63,069 nucleotides of DNA from Gammaproteobacteria bacterium. Lineage in GTDB: Bacteria; Pseudomonadota; Gammaproteobacteria; Enterobacterales; Psychrobiaceae. The position numbers and the translations under genes were made by a program. Under the pieces are notes generated by a model that saw only the letters and a program-made list of their open reading frames with translations, ran no database searches and was not told the origin of the DNA. The stretch is from positions 1 through 63,069 of the forward strand of contig JABSRT010000009.1 in NCBI GenBank assembly GCA_013214945.1. The letters run 5' to 3'. Numbering within the stretch: the stretch's first letter is position 1; the number at the start of each line of letters is the position of its first letter. Shown here in pieces: positions 1 to 9,168 of this stretch.

Positions 1-354
1 ATTGTAACTGTAGTGATTATCAAGGTTTCGCTGTGAGTGCTCTTCCCACAGCAGTTGTAACGTTAGGGTTTTATGCTTCAACTCTTGATAAATTACCGAC
101 CAGTCTGGCACTGGGATCGTTAATTTAGTTTTGACTTTAGTTTTAAGGAACTCTCGATTGAGTTTTGCATCATCCCATTCTTGAGATAGAGGCCAGCTGG
201 TGATCCCCATTTGTGCCGCTCTATTGGCATAACGAGAAACAACTGAGGGTGAAATAGATAAGCTTTTTGCAACCTGACGATGACTAAGTAAACAGCCATA
301 TTTTAGTCGCAGTATTTCTTTTAATTTACGCATAGAAATTGGTACCGTAGACAT
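1..354 (-). CDS. istA: IS21-family transposase IstA, N-terminal part (runs off the window)
   Basis: The first 118 codons of an IS21-type IstA transposase are visible, from an ATG at 354 to the window edge with no stop. The N-terminus reads as a helix-turn-helix domain (about residues 8-45, with SHRQVAKSLSISPSVVSRY), which in this family binds the repeats at the element's ends. The DDE catalytic domain and the IstB ATPase gene would lie to the left, outside the window. The coding frame is open and undamaged as far as it can be seen. The upstream DNA (355-565) fits the terminal region of the same element. The family call is firm; whether the element is intact cannot be judged here. Confidence 0.88.
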   Translation of the reverse strand, partial: MSTVPISMRKLKEILRLKYGCLLSHRQVAKSLSISPSVVSRYANRAAQMGITSWPLSQEWDDAKLNREFLKTKVKTKLTIPVPDWSVIYQELKHKTLTLQLLWEEHSQRNLDNHYSYN

Positions 355-473
355 AGTTATTCTCATCATCAAATGAAAAAGAATAACGGTTAAATATACC
401 TACAGAACAGAGAAAAGATTAAAAAACAACCAACAATATCAAGCGTGATATTAAATAACATTTAGAGCGATAG

Positions 474-565
474 TGATCTCCATGAATGTTATTAGCTGAT
501 CTTGATGGATGTTATTGAATGATCTCCATCGATGTTATTAGGTGATCTCCATGGATGTTAATATG
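474..565. repeat. Four 23-bp tandem repeats at the IS21-family element end
   Basis: Units begin at 474, 497, 520 and 543, exactly 23 bp apart. Each starts TGATCT and contains GATGTTA or a one-base variant (AATGTTA in the first). IS21-family ends are known to carry several repeats that IstA binds, and these lie just upstream of istA. The element boundary is probably near 560-567, where the repeat pattern stops and the nucleotidyltransferase codons resume. The exact terminal dinucleotide is not certain. Confidence 0.8.
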
Positions 566-994
566 CAGTTTATCGGCCTCGACTAAATAAAGAGCTAAAC
601 CATTTTGTTTCATCTCTATCATTTGGAATTCGTATTGGCTATATATTCTATTGTGCTCTTTATACACACGCGTGGCGCTCGTTTCAAACACAACTTGTCC
701 AAACTCAACCACATTAAAAGCTAAGTAAACTGGGCAACGATTAATATCAACAATACTTAGTATATTTTCGCTAATACCCAATGCTAGTGCCCAATCCATC
801 GCTAGTTCATTTGGCCGTAACATTGCATTTGTCGGCGATAAGTCAAAGTCTTTAAAAGCAATCGCTAAGTCAAAATCACTGCCCTCAACATCAGTGCCTT
901 GCGCCCTAGAACCATAAAGCCACACGACATCAATATCACTATTTCCTACTGCTAACTGTTTAATCAACGCTAATATTTGTGTTTGGTTTGTCAC
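512..994 (-). CDS. mntA: MntA-type minimal nucleotidyltransferase antitoxin, 3' end replaced by IS DNA
   Basis: This is a minimal nucleotidyltransferase of the MNT/HEPN toxin-antitoxin type, where MntA adenylylates and neutralises the HepT RNase. The signature GSRAQG lies at residues 28-33 and the metal-binding pair D40/D42 follows in SDFDLAI. Translation starts at GTG (992-994), preceded by AGGATAGG. The frame is 160 codons, longer than usual for the family (about 140). The last 16 or so residues, from about residue 144, are encoded by the IS21 end repeats, so the native C-terminus has been replaced. No HEPN partner is visible upstream (995-1148). If it exists it lies beyond the insertion, outside the window. 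The family call is good; activity is uncertain. Confidence 0.8.
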   Translation of the reverse strand: MTNQTQILALIKQLAVGNSDIDVVWLYGSRAQGTDVEGSDFDLAIAFKDFDLSPTNAMLRPNELAMDWALALGISENILSIVDINRCPVYLAFNVVEFGQVVFETSATRVYKEHNRIYSQYEFQMIEMKQNGLALYLVEADKLHINIHGDHLITSMEIIQ

Positions 995-1148
995 GGTGAC
1001 CTATCCTATTTATATTGACCAGCCTTAATCAATGCGTTGCTTATTATGAATCAACATCATTAACAGCGTTGCCATAAACTCATTCGACACATTATCACCC
1101 CCTAATGCCAAATTAGCATCAGATATATTTAGTCTTACCCTCAAAACG

Positions 1149-1175
1149 AAAAATGGCAGCCGAAGCTACCATTTT
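1149..1175 (-). terminator. Rho-independent terminator with UUCG loop after galU
   Basis: On the minus strand this forms an 11-bp stem (AAAATGGTAGC with GCTGCCATTTT, one T-G wobble) closed by a TTCG tetraloop and followed by a T-rich run. It lies about 85 nt after the galU stop, so it probably ends the long polysaccharide operon. Confidence 0.82.
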
Positions 1176-1259
1176 AAAACCATCACAAATTTTATTACTG
1201 TCATGCCCAGTATCAGGCCTTTAGTGTCAGGCCCTCAGCTTCAGAGTGGTAATAACAGC

Positions 1260-2168
1260 CTACTGATATTGTTTAAGTAACTGAGCAACTGATTCTATAA
1301 AGTCTTTGCCTAAATTAGGATCGCGCAAGCCATATTCAACAAACGCATTCATGTAACCTAGTTTGCTGCCACAGTCATGTGACTTACCTGTCATGTGGAA
1401 CGCTTCAACCGTTTCCACTTTCATCAAGCTAGCAATAGCATCGGTTAACTGAATTTCATCACCAGCACCTGGCGGGGTAAACTCAAGCAAGTCCCAAATT
1501 TGGGCTGACAATACATAACGACCAACAACCGCTAAATTAGACGGCGCTTCATCTACCGGTGGCTTTTCAACGACTGCCGTCATTACTTTCGACTCACCAG
1601 GCTCTAACGCATGACCACTACAATCTGCAACACCATAATTGCTAACCAGCTCCATTGGCACTGGCTCAACCATAATTTGGCTAGCGCCAGACTCATCAAA
1701 ACGCTTGAGCATTGCAGCTAAATTCTCAGTTTTTAAATTAGCGGTCGCATCGTCTAAAATCACATCAGGCAATACCACTACAAACGGTGCTTCACCAATA
1801 ATCGGCCGCGCTTTTAGAACAGCATGGCCAAGCCCTTTCGCCTCGCCTTGGCGCACATGCATAATAGTTACGCCTTTAGGGCAAATCGCTTGAATTTCTT
1901 CAAGCAACTGGCGTTTAACGCGGTTTTCTAGGGTTGTTTCTAGCTCAAACGACTTATCAAAGTGGTTTTCAATCGCATTTTTAGATGAATGGGTCACTAA
2001 CACAATTTCAGTAATACCCGCCGCCACACATTCATTAACAATGTATTGAATAAGCGGCTTATCGACTATCGGGAGCATTTCTTTAGGAATAGCTTTAGTC
2101 GCTGGCAACATCCGCGTGCCAAGCCCTGCAACTGGGATAACGGCTTTTGTTATTTTTTTAACTGTCAT
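1260..2168 (-). CDS. galU: UTP-glucose-1-phosphate uridylyltransferase
   Basis: GalU makes UDP-glucose from UTP and glucose-1-phosphate, feeding the adjacent ugd. The N-terminal nucleotide-binding motif [16 protein letters not shown] is intact, as are VDKPLIQY, the ILPDVILD-like stretch ([10 protein letters not shown]) and the C-terminal [11 protein letters not shown]. The length of 302 residues is normal. An in-frame ATG lies five codons upstream at 2183. The start at 2168 is preferred because AAGGA sits seven bases before it, and GalU proteins begin close to this point. It is the last gene before the terminator, downstream of the UDP-glucuronate epimerase and ugd, so these three form a UDP-glucose to UDP-GlcA to UDP-GalA set. 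Confidence 0.96.
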   Translation of the reverse strand: MTVKKITKAVIPVAGLGTRMLPATKAIPKEMLPIVDKPLIQYIVNECVAAGITEIVLVTHSSKNAIENHFDKSFELETTLENRVKRQLLEEIQAICPKGVTIMHVRQGEAKGLGHAVLKARPIIGEAPFVVVLPDVILDDATANLKTENLAAMLKRFDESGASQIMVEPVPMELVSNYGVADCSGHALEPGESKVMTAVVEKPPVDEAPSNLAVVGRYVLSAQIWDLLEFTPPGAGDEIQLTDAIASLMKVETVEAFHMTGKSHDCGSKLGYMNAFVEYGLRDPNLGKDFIESVAQLLKQYQ

Positions 2169-2229
2169 TAATGAATCCTTCACTCTTACTGACTAAATAT
2201 CTATTTACACTTAAATTTTATTTAACTCT

Positions 2230-3258
2230 TTATTTGGCAATGTTATAAAACTTACGGTACCACTGCACAAAGTTTTCGACACCTTGGCTAACACTAATCG
2301 CCGGCTTGTGCCCAGTAACAGCAAACAAGTCTTCAACTTCAGCATAAGTCTGGTAAACATCTCCCGCTTGCATCGGCATAAAGTTTTTAATCGCCGACAT
2401 GCCTAATGAGCTTTCTAATGAATCTATAAACTCCATTAGTTTAACGGGGTTACCATTGCCAATGTTAAATATGCGATAAGGTGCTGAGCTTTGCGCTGGT
2501 GAGCCTGACTCAACTTTCCAAGAAGCATCAACAACCGGTACAGTATCTTGCACCCGAATAATACCTTCGACAATATCGTCAATGTAGGTAAAGTCACGGC
2601 GCATATCACCATGGTTATACACATCAATTTCTTCGCCAGCTACCATAGCTTTAGTGAATTTAAACAAGGCCATGTCAGGTCGGCCCCATGGGCCATAAAC
2701 AGTAAAGAACCGTAACCCGGTGGTTGGTAACCCATACAAATGAGAATAGGTGTGCGACATTAGCTCATTCGACTTCTTAGTCGCTGCATAGAGCGAAATG
2801 GGATGGTCGATACTGTCTTGGGTCGAAAATGGTGTTTTATTGTTTAAACCATACACAGAGCTTGAAGAGGCATAAACTAAGTGCTCAACCTTATTATGGC
2901 GACAGCCTTCTAACACGGTTAAGTGACCAATCAAGTTAGAATCGGCGTAAGCTAACGGGTTATCAATTGAATAACGAACACCTGCTTGCGCAGCCAAGTG
3001 AATCACTCGGTTAAATTGTTCATCAGCAAACAACTTAGCCACCCCAGCACGATCAGCTAAATCAAGCTTCACAAACCGAAAAGAACCTGGTGAGCGCTCA
3101 GCGCTGTCAGCTAATGTATCTAAGCGCGCCAGCTTTAAGCTGACATCGTAATAATCATTTAAATTATCAAGACCAACAACTTCATGTCCCATCTCGCTAA
3201 GACGAGTAGCAACATGAAAACCAATAAAACCGGCCGCACCGGTGACTAAAAATTTCAT
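2230..3258 (-). CDS. UDP-glucuronate 4-epimerase-like SDR (CapI/LpsL type)
   Basis: This is an extended short-chain dehydrogenase/reductase that most resembles UDP-glucuronate 4-epimerases, which interconvert UDP-GlcA and UDP-GalA. The NAD-binding GAAGFIGFHV (residues 7-16), the serine-rich SSSSVYG and the catalytic YAATK (Y-x-x-x-K) are present. RFFTVYGPWGRPDMA is typical of the uronate epimerase branch. The length of 342 aa is usual. Its position directly after ugd, the enzyme that makes UDP-GlcA, supports the substrate. A UDP-GlcNAc/GlcNAcA epimerase is the main alternative. It is part of the ops-controlled operon, with short gaps on each side. Confidence 0.87.
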   Translation of the reverse strand: MKFLVTGAAGFIGFHVATRLSEMGHEVVGLDNLNDYYDVSLKLARLDTLADSAERSPGSFRFVKLDLADRAGVAKLFADEQFNRVIHLAAQAGVRYSIDNPLAYADSNLIGHLTVLEGCRHNKVEHLVYASSSSVYGLNNKTPFSTQDSIDHPISLYAATKKSNELMSHTYSHLYGLPTTGLRFFTVYGPWGRPDMALFKFTKAMVAGEEIDVYNHGDMRRDFTYIDDIVEGIIRVQDTVPVVDASWKVESGSPAQSSAPYRIFNIGNGNPVKLMEFIDSLESSLGMSAIKNFMPMQAGDVYQTYAEVEDLFAVTGHKPAISVSQGVENFVQWYRKFYNIAK

Positions 3259-3318
3259 TTTATTCCTTTAAATCACTTAACAATGAGTTTTCATAACGAC
3301 TTACCATTACGATGGGTA

Positions 3319-4485
3319 CTAATCTGACCCAAATAAGTCGCGAGTATAAACTTTTTCACTAACATCACTTAACACAACATCCATTCGGTTAGACACTATC
3401 ACATCAGACATTGCCTTAAATTGCGCTAAATCAGTGAGCACTCGTGAATGGAAAAACTCAGCCTCATTTAATTCAGGCTCAAAAACAACCACCTCAATGC
3501 CTTTCGCCTTAATCCGTTTCATTATACCTTGAATTGAAGAGGCTCTAAAATTATCAGAACCTGTCTTCATAATTAAGCGATACACACCGACAATTTTCGG
3601 ATTACGTTTAATGATAGAGTCAGCGATATGATCTTTACGGGTGCTATTCGCATCAACAATTGCGCTAATTAGCGAATTAGGCACATCTTTATAGTTAGCA
3701 CGAAGCTGCTTGGTATCTTTTGGTAAACAATAGCCACCGTAGCCAAATGATGGGTTGTTATAATGAGAGCCAATGCGAGGATCTAAACCAACACCTTCAA
3801 TAATATGTTTGGTGTCTAAACCATGTGTTTCAGCATAAGTATCAAGCTCATTAAAATAAGCAACCCGCATCGCTAAATAAGTATTCGAGAATAGCTTAAC
3901 AGCCTCGGCTTCAGTTGAATCAGTAAACAAAATATCAATATCTTGTTTAATAGCACCCTGAGCCAATAAATTGGCAAATACTTTAGCTCGCTCAGACTGC
4001 TCACCGACAATAATTCTTGAAGGGTGCAAGTTGTCATAAAGTGCCTTACCTTCACGCAAAAACTCGGGTGAAAATATTATATTGTCACAATTGAATTCTT
4101 TTTTAATCCGCTCTGTATAACCAACAGGAACAGTTGATTTAATAATCATCACTGCAGCAGGATTAATAGAGATAACATTTTTAATGACAGCTTCAACAGA
4201 TGATGTATTAAAGTAGTTATTTTCAGGATCATAGTCGGTTGGCGTTGCTATTATAACGAATTCAGCATCTTTATATGCCAGCTGTTTATCCAATGTAGCG
4301 GTTAAGTTCAGTGATTTATTGATTAAGAAGTCTTCAATTTCAGCATCGGCAATTGGAGACTGCTTGTTATTTAGCATATCAACCTTTTCAGGCACAATAT
4401 CAATCGAAAAAACTTCATTATATTGCGCTAAAAGTACTGCATTAGATAGACCTACATAGCCTGTACCAGCGATGGTTATTTTCAT
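3319..4485 (-). CDS. ugd: UDP-glucose 6-dehydrogenase
   Basis: Ugd oxidises UDP-glucose to UDP-glucuronate with two NAD+. The N-terminal Rossmann motif [10 protein letters not shown] is followed by the middle-domain motif [10 protein letters not shown]. The catalytic cysteine motif [14 protein letters not shown] lies near residue 250. The 388-aa length matches the short bacterial form. The start at 4485 is chosen over an in-frame start nine codons upstream because family members begin directly with [12 protein letters not shown] and an AGGA lies upstream. It supplies the neighbouring epimerase and probably gives the polymer its acidic residues. Confidence 0.95.
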   Translation of the reverse strand: MKITIAGTGYVGLSNAVLLAQYNEVFSIDIVPEKVDMLNNKQSPIADAEIEDFLINKSLNLTATLDKQLAYKDAEFVIIATPTDYDPENNYFNTSSVEAVIKNVISINPAAVMIIKSTVPVGYTERIKKEFNCDNIIFSPEFLREGKALYDNLHPSRIIVGEQSERAKVFANLLAQGAIKQDIDILFTDSTEAEAVKLFSNTYLAMRVAYFNELDTYAETHGLDTKHIIEGVGLDPRIGSHYNNPSFGYGGYCLPKDTKQLRANYKDVPNSLISAIVDANSTRKDHIADSIIKRNPKIVGVYRLIMKTGSDNFRASSIQGIMKRIKAKGIEVVVFEPELNEAEFFHSRVLTDLAQFKAMSDVIVSNRMDVVLSDVSEKVYTRDLFGSD

Positions 4486-4618
4486 TATTGAATAATTCCT
4501 ACAAAAAGGCACTAATCGAAGTAAGTGCCGAAAAGTTGTTGAATGTTAATAGAAGAGACTATTAGATATAAGCCGTAGTATCATTTTAATATTTAGCTAT
4601 AATTATGATTTATTTAAC

Positions 4619-5812
4619 TCATTGCAATGCATTAACTACATCTTGTACCGCAGACTTAACTGTAAACTCTTTATGTAATAATGTAGTTGCATTTCTGCCT
4701 TTGTTATTACGGTGTTCATTATCTAAATAGGCAATTGACGCATTCAATAAATTTGCATCATCACCATTAATGAATATATCCCCAGCATCATGTTTCATAA
4801 CAATATCTAGCAGGTCATTACCTAGATTAACACTACCTAATATTGGTAAAGATTCAACCATATAACCAAGTAATTTACCTGGAAAATTATGAGAGGTGTG
4901 ACTATGCGCTAAAGAAAATAAACCCACATCGACTTCCGATAATAAATGTTTGAATTCAACCTGAGATACTGAAGGTAAATAAGTAAAGTTATCTAGCTCC
5001 CAATCTGCAGCAAGTTTATTAATTAACTCAACTTCATCGCCCTGACCAACAAATAAGAAATGCGCCTGTGGATATAATTGCATGTCACGCGCTAAACGCA
5101 TTAAATTTTCCATATCTTGAGCATGCCCTATATTTCCACCATAAAAATATATCACTTTATTATTAAGATTTAATTTATCCCTATAGTTAAAACTCGCTGC
5201 CTTAGAGTCAAATGGGGAAAATTCAGCCCAGTTTCTTAAAACGGTTGTTAGATAAACTTCATCTCTCATATTATTAAACAAGGTAAGATTATTCTGAGAC
5301 ATCAAGCCAATATAGTCAGCGGAATTATAATTTAAAGTCTCAAAAAATCGAAAGTACTTTTCAATAAAAGAGCCTTGCTTTATTAACCCCTCATCAACAG
5401 CCCATTGTGGAAATAGGTCCCGTAACACTAGGTAAGATTTACAACTGCAAACCTTTTTAAGTTTTGTAACAAGATGGGAAAAGAAGATTGACGGCGAATA
5501 ATACACAATCCCATCAAAGTAACCAGGCGTTACCTCTGCTTTAATAGCACTCCATGCACGGGTAGAAAGTAATGTTTCATTTATCGCCCGCTTTACTTTA
5601 CCAATATCTTTTATTTGTCCGCTTTTAAATTTCCAAACAGTGACACCATCGAACATACTTTTTTCTAGAGATTTTGTTTGATTAACCTCTGGAGTAATAA
5701 CAACAACATCATGACCGCATTTCACAAGCTCACCGGCCAACTCATGAAACATTTTAGCCCCTACACGAGTACTACCAGGAAGGTAATCATCAATCAATAA
5801 AGCTAAACGCAT
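4619..5812 (-). CDS. wbuB: WbuB-like family 4 glycosyltransferase (probable L-FucNAc transferase)
   Basis: This is a GT-B fold, family 4 glycosyltransferase of 397 aa acting at the cytoplasmic face. The N-terminal half starts MRLALLIDDYLPGSTRVG. The C-terminal half carries YFYGGNIGHAQDMENL and FPGKLLGYMVESLPILG, the donor-binding region. It follows fnlC with no gap (stop and start adjacent at 5812/5813), as wbuB does in E. coli loci that make L-FucNAc. WbuB is known as the L-FucNAc transferase there, so the same donor is inferred. The acceptor is probably the WecA-attached GlcNAc. Family assignment is firm; the donor rests on context and resemblance. Confidence 0.83.
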   Translation of the reverse strand: MRLALLIDDYLPGSTRVGAKMFHELAGELVKCGHDVVVITPEVNQTKSLEKSMFDGVTVWKFKSGQIKDIGKVKRAINETLLSTRAWSAIKAEVTPGYFDGIVYYSPSIFFSHLVTKLKKVCSCKSYLVLRDLFPQWAVDEGLIKQGSFIEKYFRFFETLNYNSADYIGLMSQNNLTLFNNMRDEVYLTTVLRNWAEFSPFDSKAASFNYRDKLNLNNKVIYFYGGNIGHAQDMENLMRLARDMQLYPQAHFLFVGQGDEVELINKLAADWELDNFTYLPSVSQVEFKHLLSEVDVGLFSLAHSHTSHNFPGKLLGYMVESLPILGSVNLGNDLLDIVMKHDAGDIFINGDDANLLNASIAYLDNEHRNNKGRNATTLLHKEFTVKSAVQDVVNALQ

Positions 5813-6943
5813 TTAATATTTTTTCCAAACAACTCGATTAATATAATCAGTGTATGAATGTATTATTCGTACAACTTTATCCGACACATTAGGCATAGAG
5901 TAATCGGCTACTTGGCGTAATATTCTTTCTTCACCACGACTTTGAGTTTCCAAAATTTGTAGTGCTTGCATAACCCTTTCAGGCTCTAAACCAACCATCA
6001 TAACTGCAGCTTCTTCCATACCTTCTGGTCGCTCATGAGCTTCACGTATATTAAGTGCAGGAAAATTCAAAATGGATGACTCTTCATTGATTGTTCCACT
6101 ATCAGAAAGTACCGCTCTAGCTTCTTTTTGCAGCTTCACATAATCTTTAAAGCCAAGTGGTTTTAACAGCTGAATCAGTGGATGAAATTTAATGTTTTTA
6201 GCATCAATTCGCTTCTGTGTTCTTGGATGCGTTGAAACTATCACAGGCTCGTTATAGTTTTCTGCAACTGAATTTAAGGTTAAAACTAATTTTTCTAAAT
6301 TAACATCTGAATCAATATTTTCTTCACGATGAGCGCTGACAACGAAGTATTTTCCAGACGTTAACGCTAATCTAGATAAAACATCTGAAGCATCAATACC
6401 CTTGCCGTAATAATTCAAAACTTCAAACATTGGGCTGCCCGTCTTAATCGTGCGATCTGCAGGTAAGCCTTCAGCAAGTAAATATTCACGAGCGATATCA
6501 CTATAAGTAAGGTTTACATCTGCAGTGTGATCAACGATACGACGATTAATTTCTTCTGGTACACGCATATCAAAACAACGATTACCCGCTTCCATATGGA
6601 AGATTGGTATCTTACGACGCTTGGCTGGAATTGCAGCCAAGCAACTATTAGTATCACCTAAAACAAGCAGCGCTTCTGGCTGTTCTTTTTCTAAAACTTC
6701 ATCAACTGCAATGATGATTTTACCAATTGTTTCTGATGCGTTTTTTCCTGCTGCATTTAAGAAATAATCAGGTTTACGAACACCAAGATCATCAAAAAAT
6801 ATTTGATTTAATTCGTAATCATAATTTTGACCAGTATGAATTAATGTATGCTTACAATGCTCGTCTAACTTAGCCAAAACACGTGATAAACGGATAATTT
6901 CAGGACGGGTGCCGACTACACTAACAATATGTAACTTTTTCAT
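5813..6943 (-). CDS. fnlC: UDP-N-acetylglucosamine 2-epimerase family enzyme of the UDP-L-FucNAc pathway
   Basis: This is the third enzyme of UDP-N-acetyl-L-fucosamine synthesis (FnlC/WbjD/CapG). It epimerises C2 of the 6-deoxy-talose intermediate. It belongs to the WecB-like fold: VVGTRPEIIRLSRVL at the N-terminus, HTGQNYDYELNQIFF, then VVSAHREENID and DSGTINEESSILNFPALNIRE around residues 280-300. The SGT-EES substrate-binding block is intact. The 376-aa length is typical. The ATG is only two bases after the fnlB stop, so translation is likely coupled. Direct adjacency to fnlA and fnlB separates it from ordinary WecB/NeuC enzymes. Confidence 0.93.
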   Translation of the reverse strand: MKKLHIVSVVGTRPEIIRLSRVLAKLDEHCKHTLIHTGQNYDYELNQIFFDDLGVRKPDYFLNAAGKNASETIGKIIIAVDEVLEKEQPEALLVLGDTNSCLAAIPAKRRKIPIFHMEAGNRCFDMRVPEEINRRIVDHTADVNLTYSDIAREYLLAEGLPADRTIKTGSPMFEVLNYYGKGIDASDVLSRLALTSGKYFVVSAHREENIDSDVNLEKLVLTLNSVAENYNEPVIVSTHPRTQKRIDAKNIKFHPLIQLLKPLGFKDYVKLQKEARAVLSDSGTINEESSILNFPALNIREAHERPEGMEEAAVMMVGLEPERVMQALQILETQSRGEERILRQVADYSMPNVSDKVVRIIHSYTDYINRVVWKKY

Positions 6944-6945
6944 TA

Positions 6946-8052
6946 TTAAACCTTAAATGTAACCGTATCTGGATTTTCACGATCAAATATTTCATTTGCC
7001 CATAACATCACGACCAACTCATTATCGCCAATATTTGTTACGTCATGCGACCAACCTGGGGCTGTTTCTACAACTTGTGAATCGACACCGTCTACAATCA
7101 ACTCGTATGATTCACCAGTTGTAATATGCTTAAATTTAAAAGAGGCTTTGCCATTAATAACCAAAAACTTTTCAGTTTTAGAATGATGATAATGACCACC
7201 TCTGGTTATCCCTGGGTGCGCAGTGAAAAAAGAAAGTTGCCCAGAATCTTTGGTTTTAAGCATCTCAACAAATGTACCACGCTGATCACTATGGCGAGTC
7301 ACGGGATAACAGAACTGCTCAGGAGCTAAATAGCTAATATATGTAGAATATAAAGCACGTACAAAGCCCACACCAACTTTAGCAGTGATTAACGAATTGC
7401 GACTTTCTTTAAACTCTGTTAATAATGCAGCAACTTCACCTACAGTTGTTTGATAAACGGGAGAAACTGTACTGTAACCATCCACAACACTTGGAGAAGT
7501 TAACTGACTAATGAAACTTTTACACACATCATCTATGTAAACAAGGTTAAGCTCTGCTGCGGAGCTGTTTATGGTGATAGGCAAGCCGTTGAGAGTATTA
7601 AAACAAAAAGTTGCCACGACTGAATTATAGTTCGGGCGGCACCATTTACCAAACACATTGGGTAAGCGATAAATATATACTGCAGCCCCTGTCAACTGCT
7701 GATATTTGAGTAAAGCCTCTTCAGCACCTGCTTTACTGACACCATAAGCATTATCTAAATCAGCTTGAATAGATGAGGTAAATACAATGGGAGTTTTCTT
7801 CTTAGCTTTAATTAACAGATCAAGAATTAACTGAGTAAAATCAGTATTGCCTTTCTTAAAATTTGAATTATCTTTAGGCCGGTTAACGCCAGCTAAATGA
7901 AAAATAAAATCAGCTCGAGAAACTTTGCTTACAATTTCTTGCTCAGAGTTATCTAAAATTATTGTTGAAATATTCTCATAGCCAGCTTCAGCTAGGAATA
8001 CCATTAAGTTACGCCCAATAAACCCTGTGGCACCTGTTACTAAAATATTCAT
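6946..8052 (-). CDS. fnlB: Bifunctional cupin/SDR enzyme of UDP-L-FucNAc synthesis
   Basis: FnlB/WbjC/CapF carries out C3 epimerisation and C4 reduction to UDP-N-acetyl-6-deoxy-talosamine. The N-terminal SDR domain (about 1-245) has GATGFIGRN at 7-15, a Y-x-x-x-K in AYGVSKAGAEE and FTSSIQ. The C-terminal cupin (about 255-365) has the metal-ligand region GGHYHHSKTEKFLVI and PGWSHDVTN. The 368-aa length agrees with CapF. The start directly abuts the fnlA stop (8053). All key motifs are seen, and the two-domain layout together with its neighbours makes the call secure. Confidence 0.95.
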   Translation of the reverse strand: MNILVTGATGFIGRNLMVFLAEAGYENISTIILDNSEQEIVSKVSRADFIFHLAGVNRPKDNSNFKKGNTDFTQLILDLLIKAKKKTPIVFTSSIQADLDNAYGVSKAGAEEALLKYQQLTGAAVYIYRLPNVFGKWCRPNYNSVVATFCFNTLNGLPITINSSAAELNLVYIDDVCKSFISQLTSPSVVDGYSTVSPVYQTTVGEVAALLTEFKESRNSLITAKVGVGFVRALYSTYISYLAPEQFCYPVTRHSDQRGTFVEMLKTKDSGQLSFFTAHPGITRGGHYHHSKTEKFLVINGKASFKFKHITTGESYELIVDGVDSQVVETAPGWSHDVTNIGDNELVVMLWANEIFDRENPDTVTFKV

Positions 8053-9090
8053 TTACACTCCTTCTGGCACACTTACGTTACCAGCCTCAATCTCACGCAT
8101 AAAATCAAGTTTACGAAGTAACGTTTTCATCCCTTCTACATCTAAACGTTGTGTATTATGTGAATTATAATCTTCTACTTTAGAAAGATCTTTTTCACCT
8201 TCCTCTGTATATTGCGCATAATTTAAATCACGGTTATCGGCAGGAACCCGGTAGTATTCACCTTGGTCTTGTGCCACAAACATCTCCTCACGACTGCATA
8301 ATGCTTCAAACAACTTTTCACCATGTCGAGTGCCAATTATATTAACTTGATGATCCGGTTTATCAATCATCTCAAGAATAGCTTTGGTTAATACCTCAAT
8401 GGTTGCAGCAGGTGCTTTTTGTACAAAAATGTCACCATTTTCACCATAAGTAAATGCATGCAATACAAGGTCAACAGCATCATCCAGTGTCATCATAAAG
8501 CGAGTCATCGACGGATCAGTAATAGTCAGCGGCGTATTTTCGATAATTTGGCGAATAAATAGGGGAATAACACTCCCGCGAGAAGCCATCACATTGCCGT
8601 AACGTGTTCCACAAATAACCGTGTTTGTGCCTTCTAAGTTACGGCTTTTAGCAACAATCACTTTTTCCATCATGGCTTTAGAGATACCCATTGCATTTAT
8701 TGGGTAAACGGCCTTATCAGTACTTAAACAAACTACACGACTTACACCATGAAAAACAGCAGACTCTAAAACGTTTTCAGTGCCTAATACATTAGTTTTA
8801 ACCGCCTCTAAAGGATAAAATTCACAAGAAGGAACCTGTTTTAATGCTGCGGCATGAAACACATAATCTACTCCACGCATTGCAGTTGAGATACTTTGCG
8901 GATCACGCACATCTCCAATATAAAACTTTAATTTCTCATGATTAAAGGCTTTACGCATATCATCTTGTTTTTTCTCATCACGAGAAAAAATGCGTATCTC
9001 TTTAATGTCAGTATCTAAAAAACGGCGAAGAACAGCATTACCGAAAGAGCCTGTTCCGCCAGTGATCATTAAAACTTTATTTTCAAACAT
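8053..9090 (-). CDS. fnlA: UDP-GlcNAc 4,6-dehydratase/5-epimerase
   Basis: FnlA/WbjB/CapE begins the UDP-L-FucNAc pathway from UDP-GlcNAc. The nucleotide-binding GGTGSFGNAV (residues 11-20) and ALKQVPSCEFYPLEAVKTN are clear. The active-site segment reads MGISKAMMEK: a methionine stands where most SDRs have tyrosine. This is known for CapE-type enzymes, so it is not a defect. The length of 345 aa is usual. It heads the tightly packed fnlABC-wbuB group, 78 bases after the previous glycosyltransferase stop. Confidence 0.95.
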   Translation of the reverse strand: MFENKVLMITGGTGSFGNAVLRRFLDTDIKEIRIFSRDEKKQDDMRKAFNHEKLKFYIGDVRDPQSISTAMRGVDYVFHAAALKQVPSCEFYPLEAVKTNVLGTENVLESAVFHGVSRVVCLSTDKAVYPINAMGISKAMMEKVIVAKSRNLEGTNTVICGTRYGNVMASRGSVIPLFIRQIIENTPLTITDPSMTRFMMTLDDAVDLVLHAFTYGENGDIFVQKAPAATIEVLTKAILEMIDKPDHQVNIIGTRHGEKLFEALCSREEMFVAQDQGEYYRVPADNRDLNYAQYTEEGEKDLSKVEDYNSHNTQRLDVEGMKTLLRKLDFMREIEAGNVSVPEGV

Positions 9091-9168
9091 TATTATTCGC
9101 CATAGAATTAGGACCAGTTATCATTATTTTTAGAAAAACAGCACAAAACATATAAAAATCCAATAAAA

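Noticed and set aside
474-565. Regularly spaced repeats that might suggest a CRISPR array
   Set aside because: The units are directly tandem with no spacers, vary from each other, and sit at an IS21-family end.
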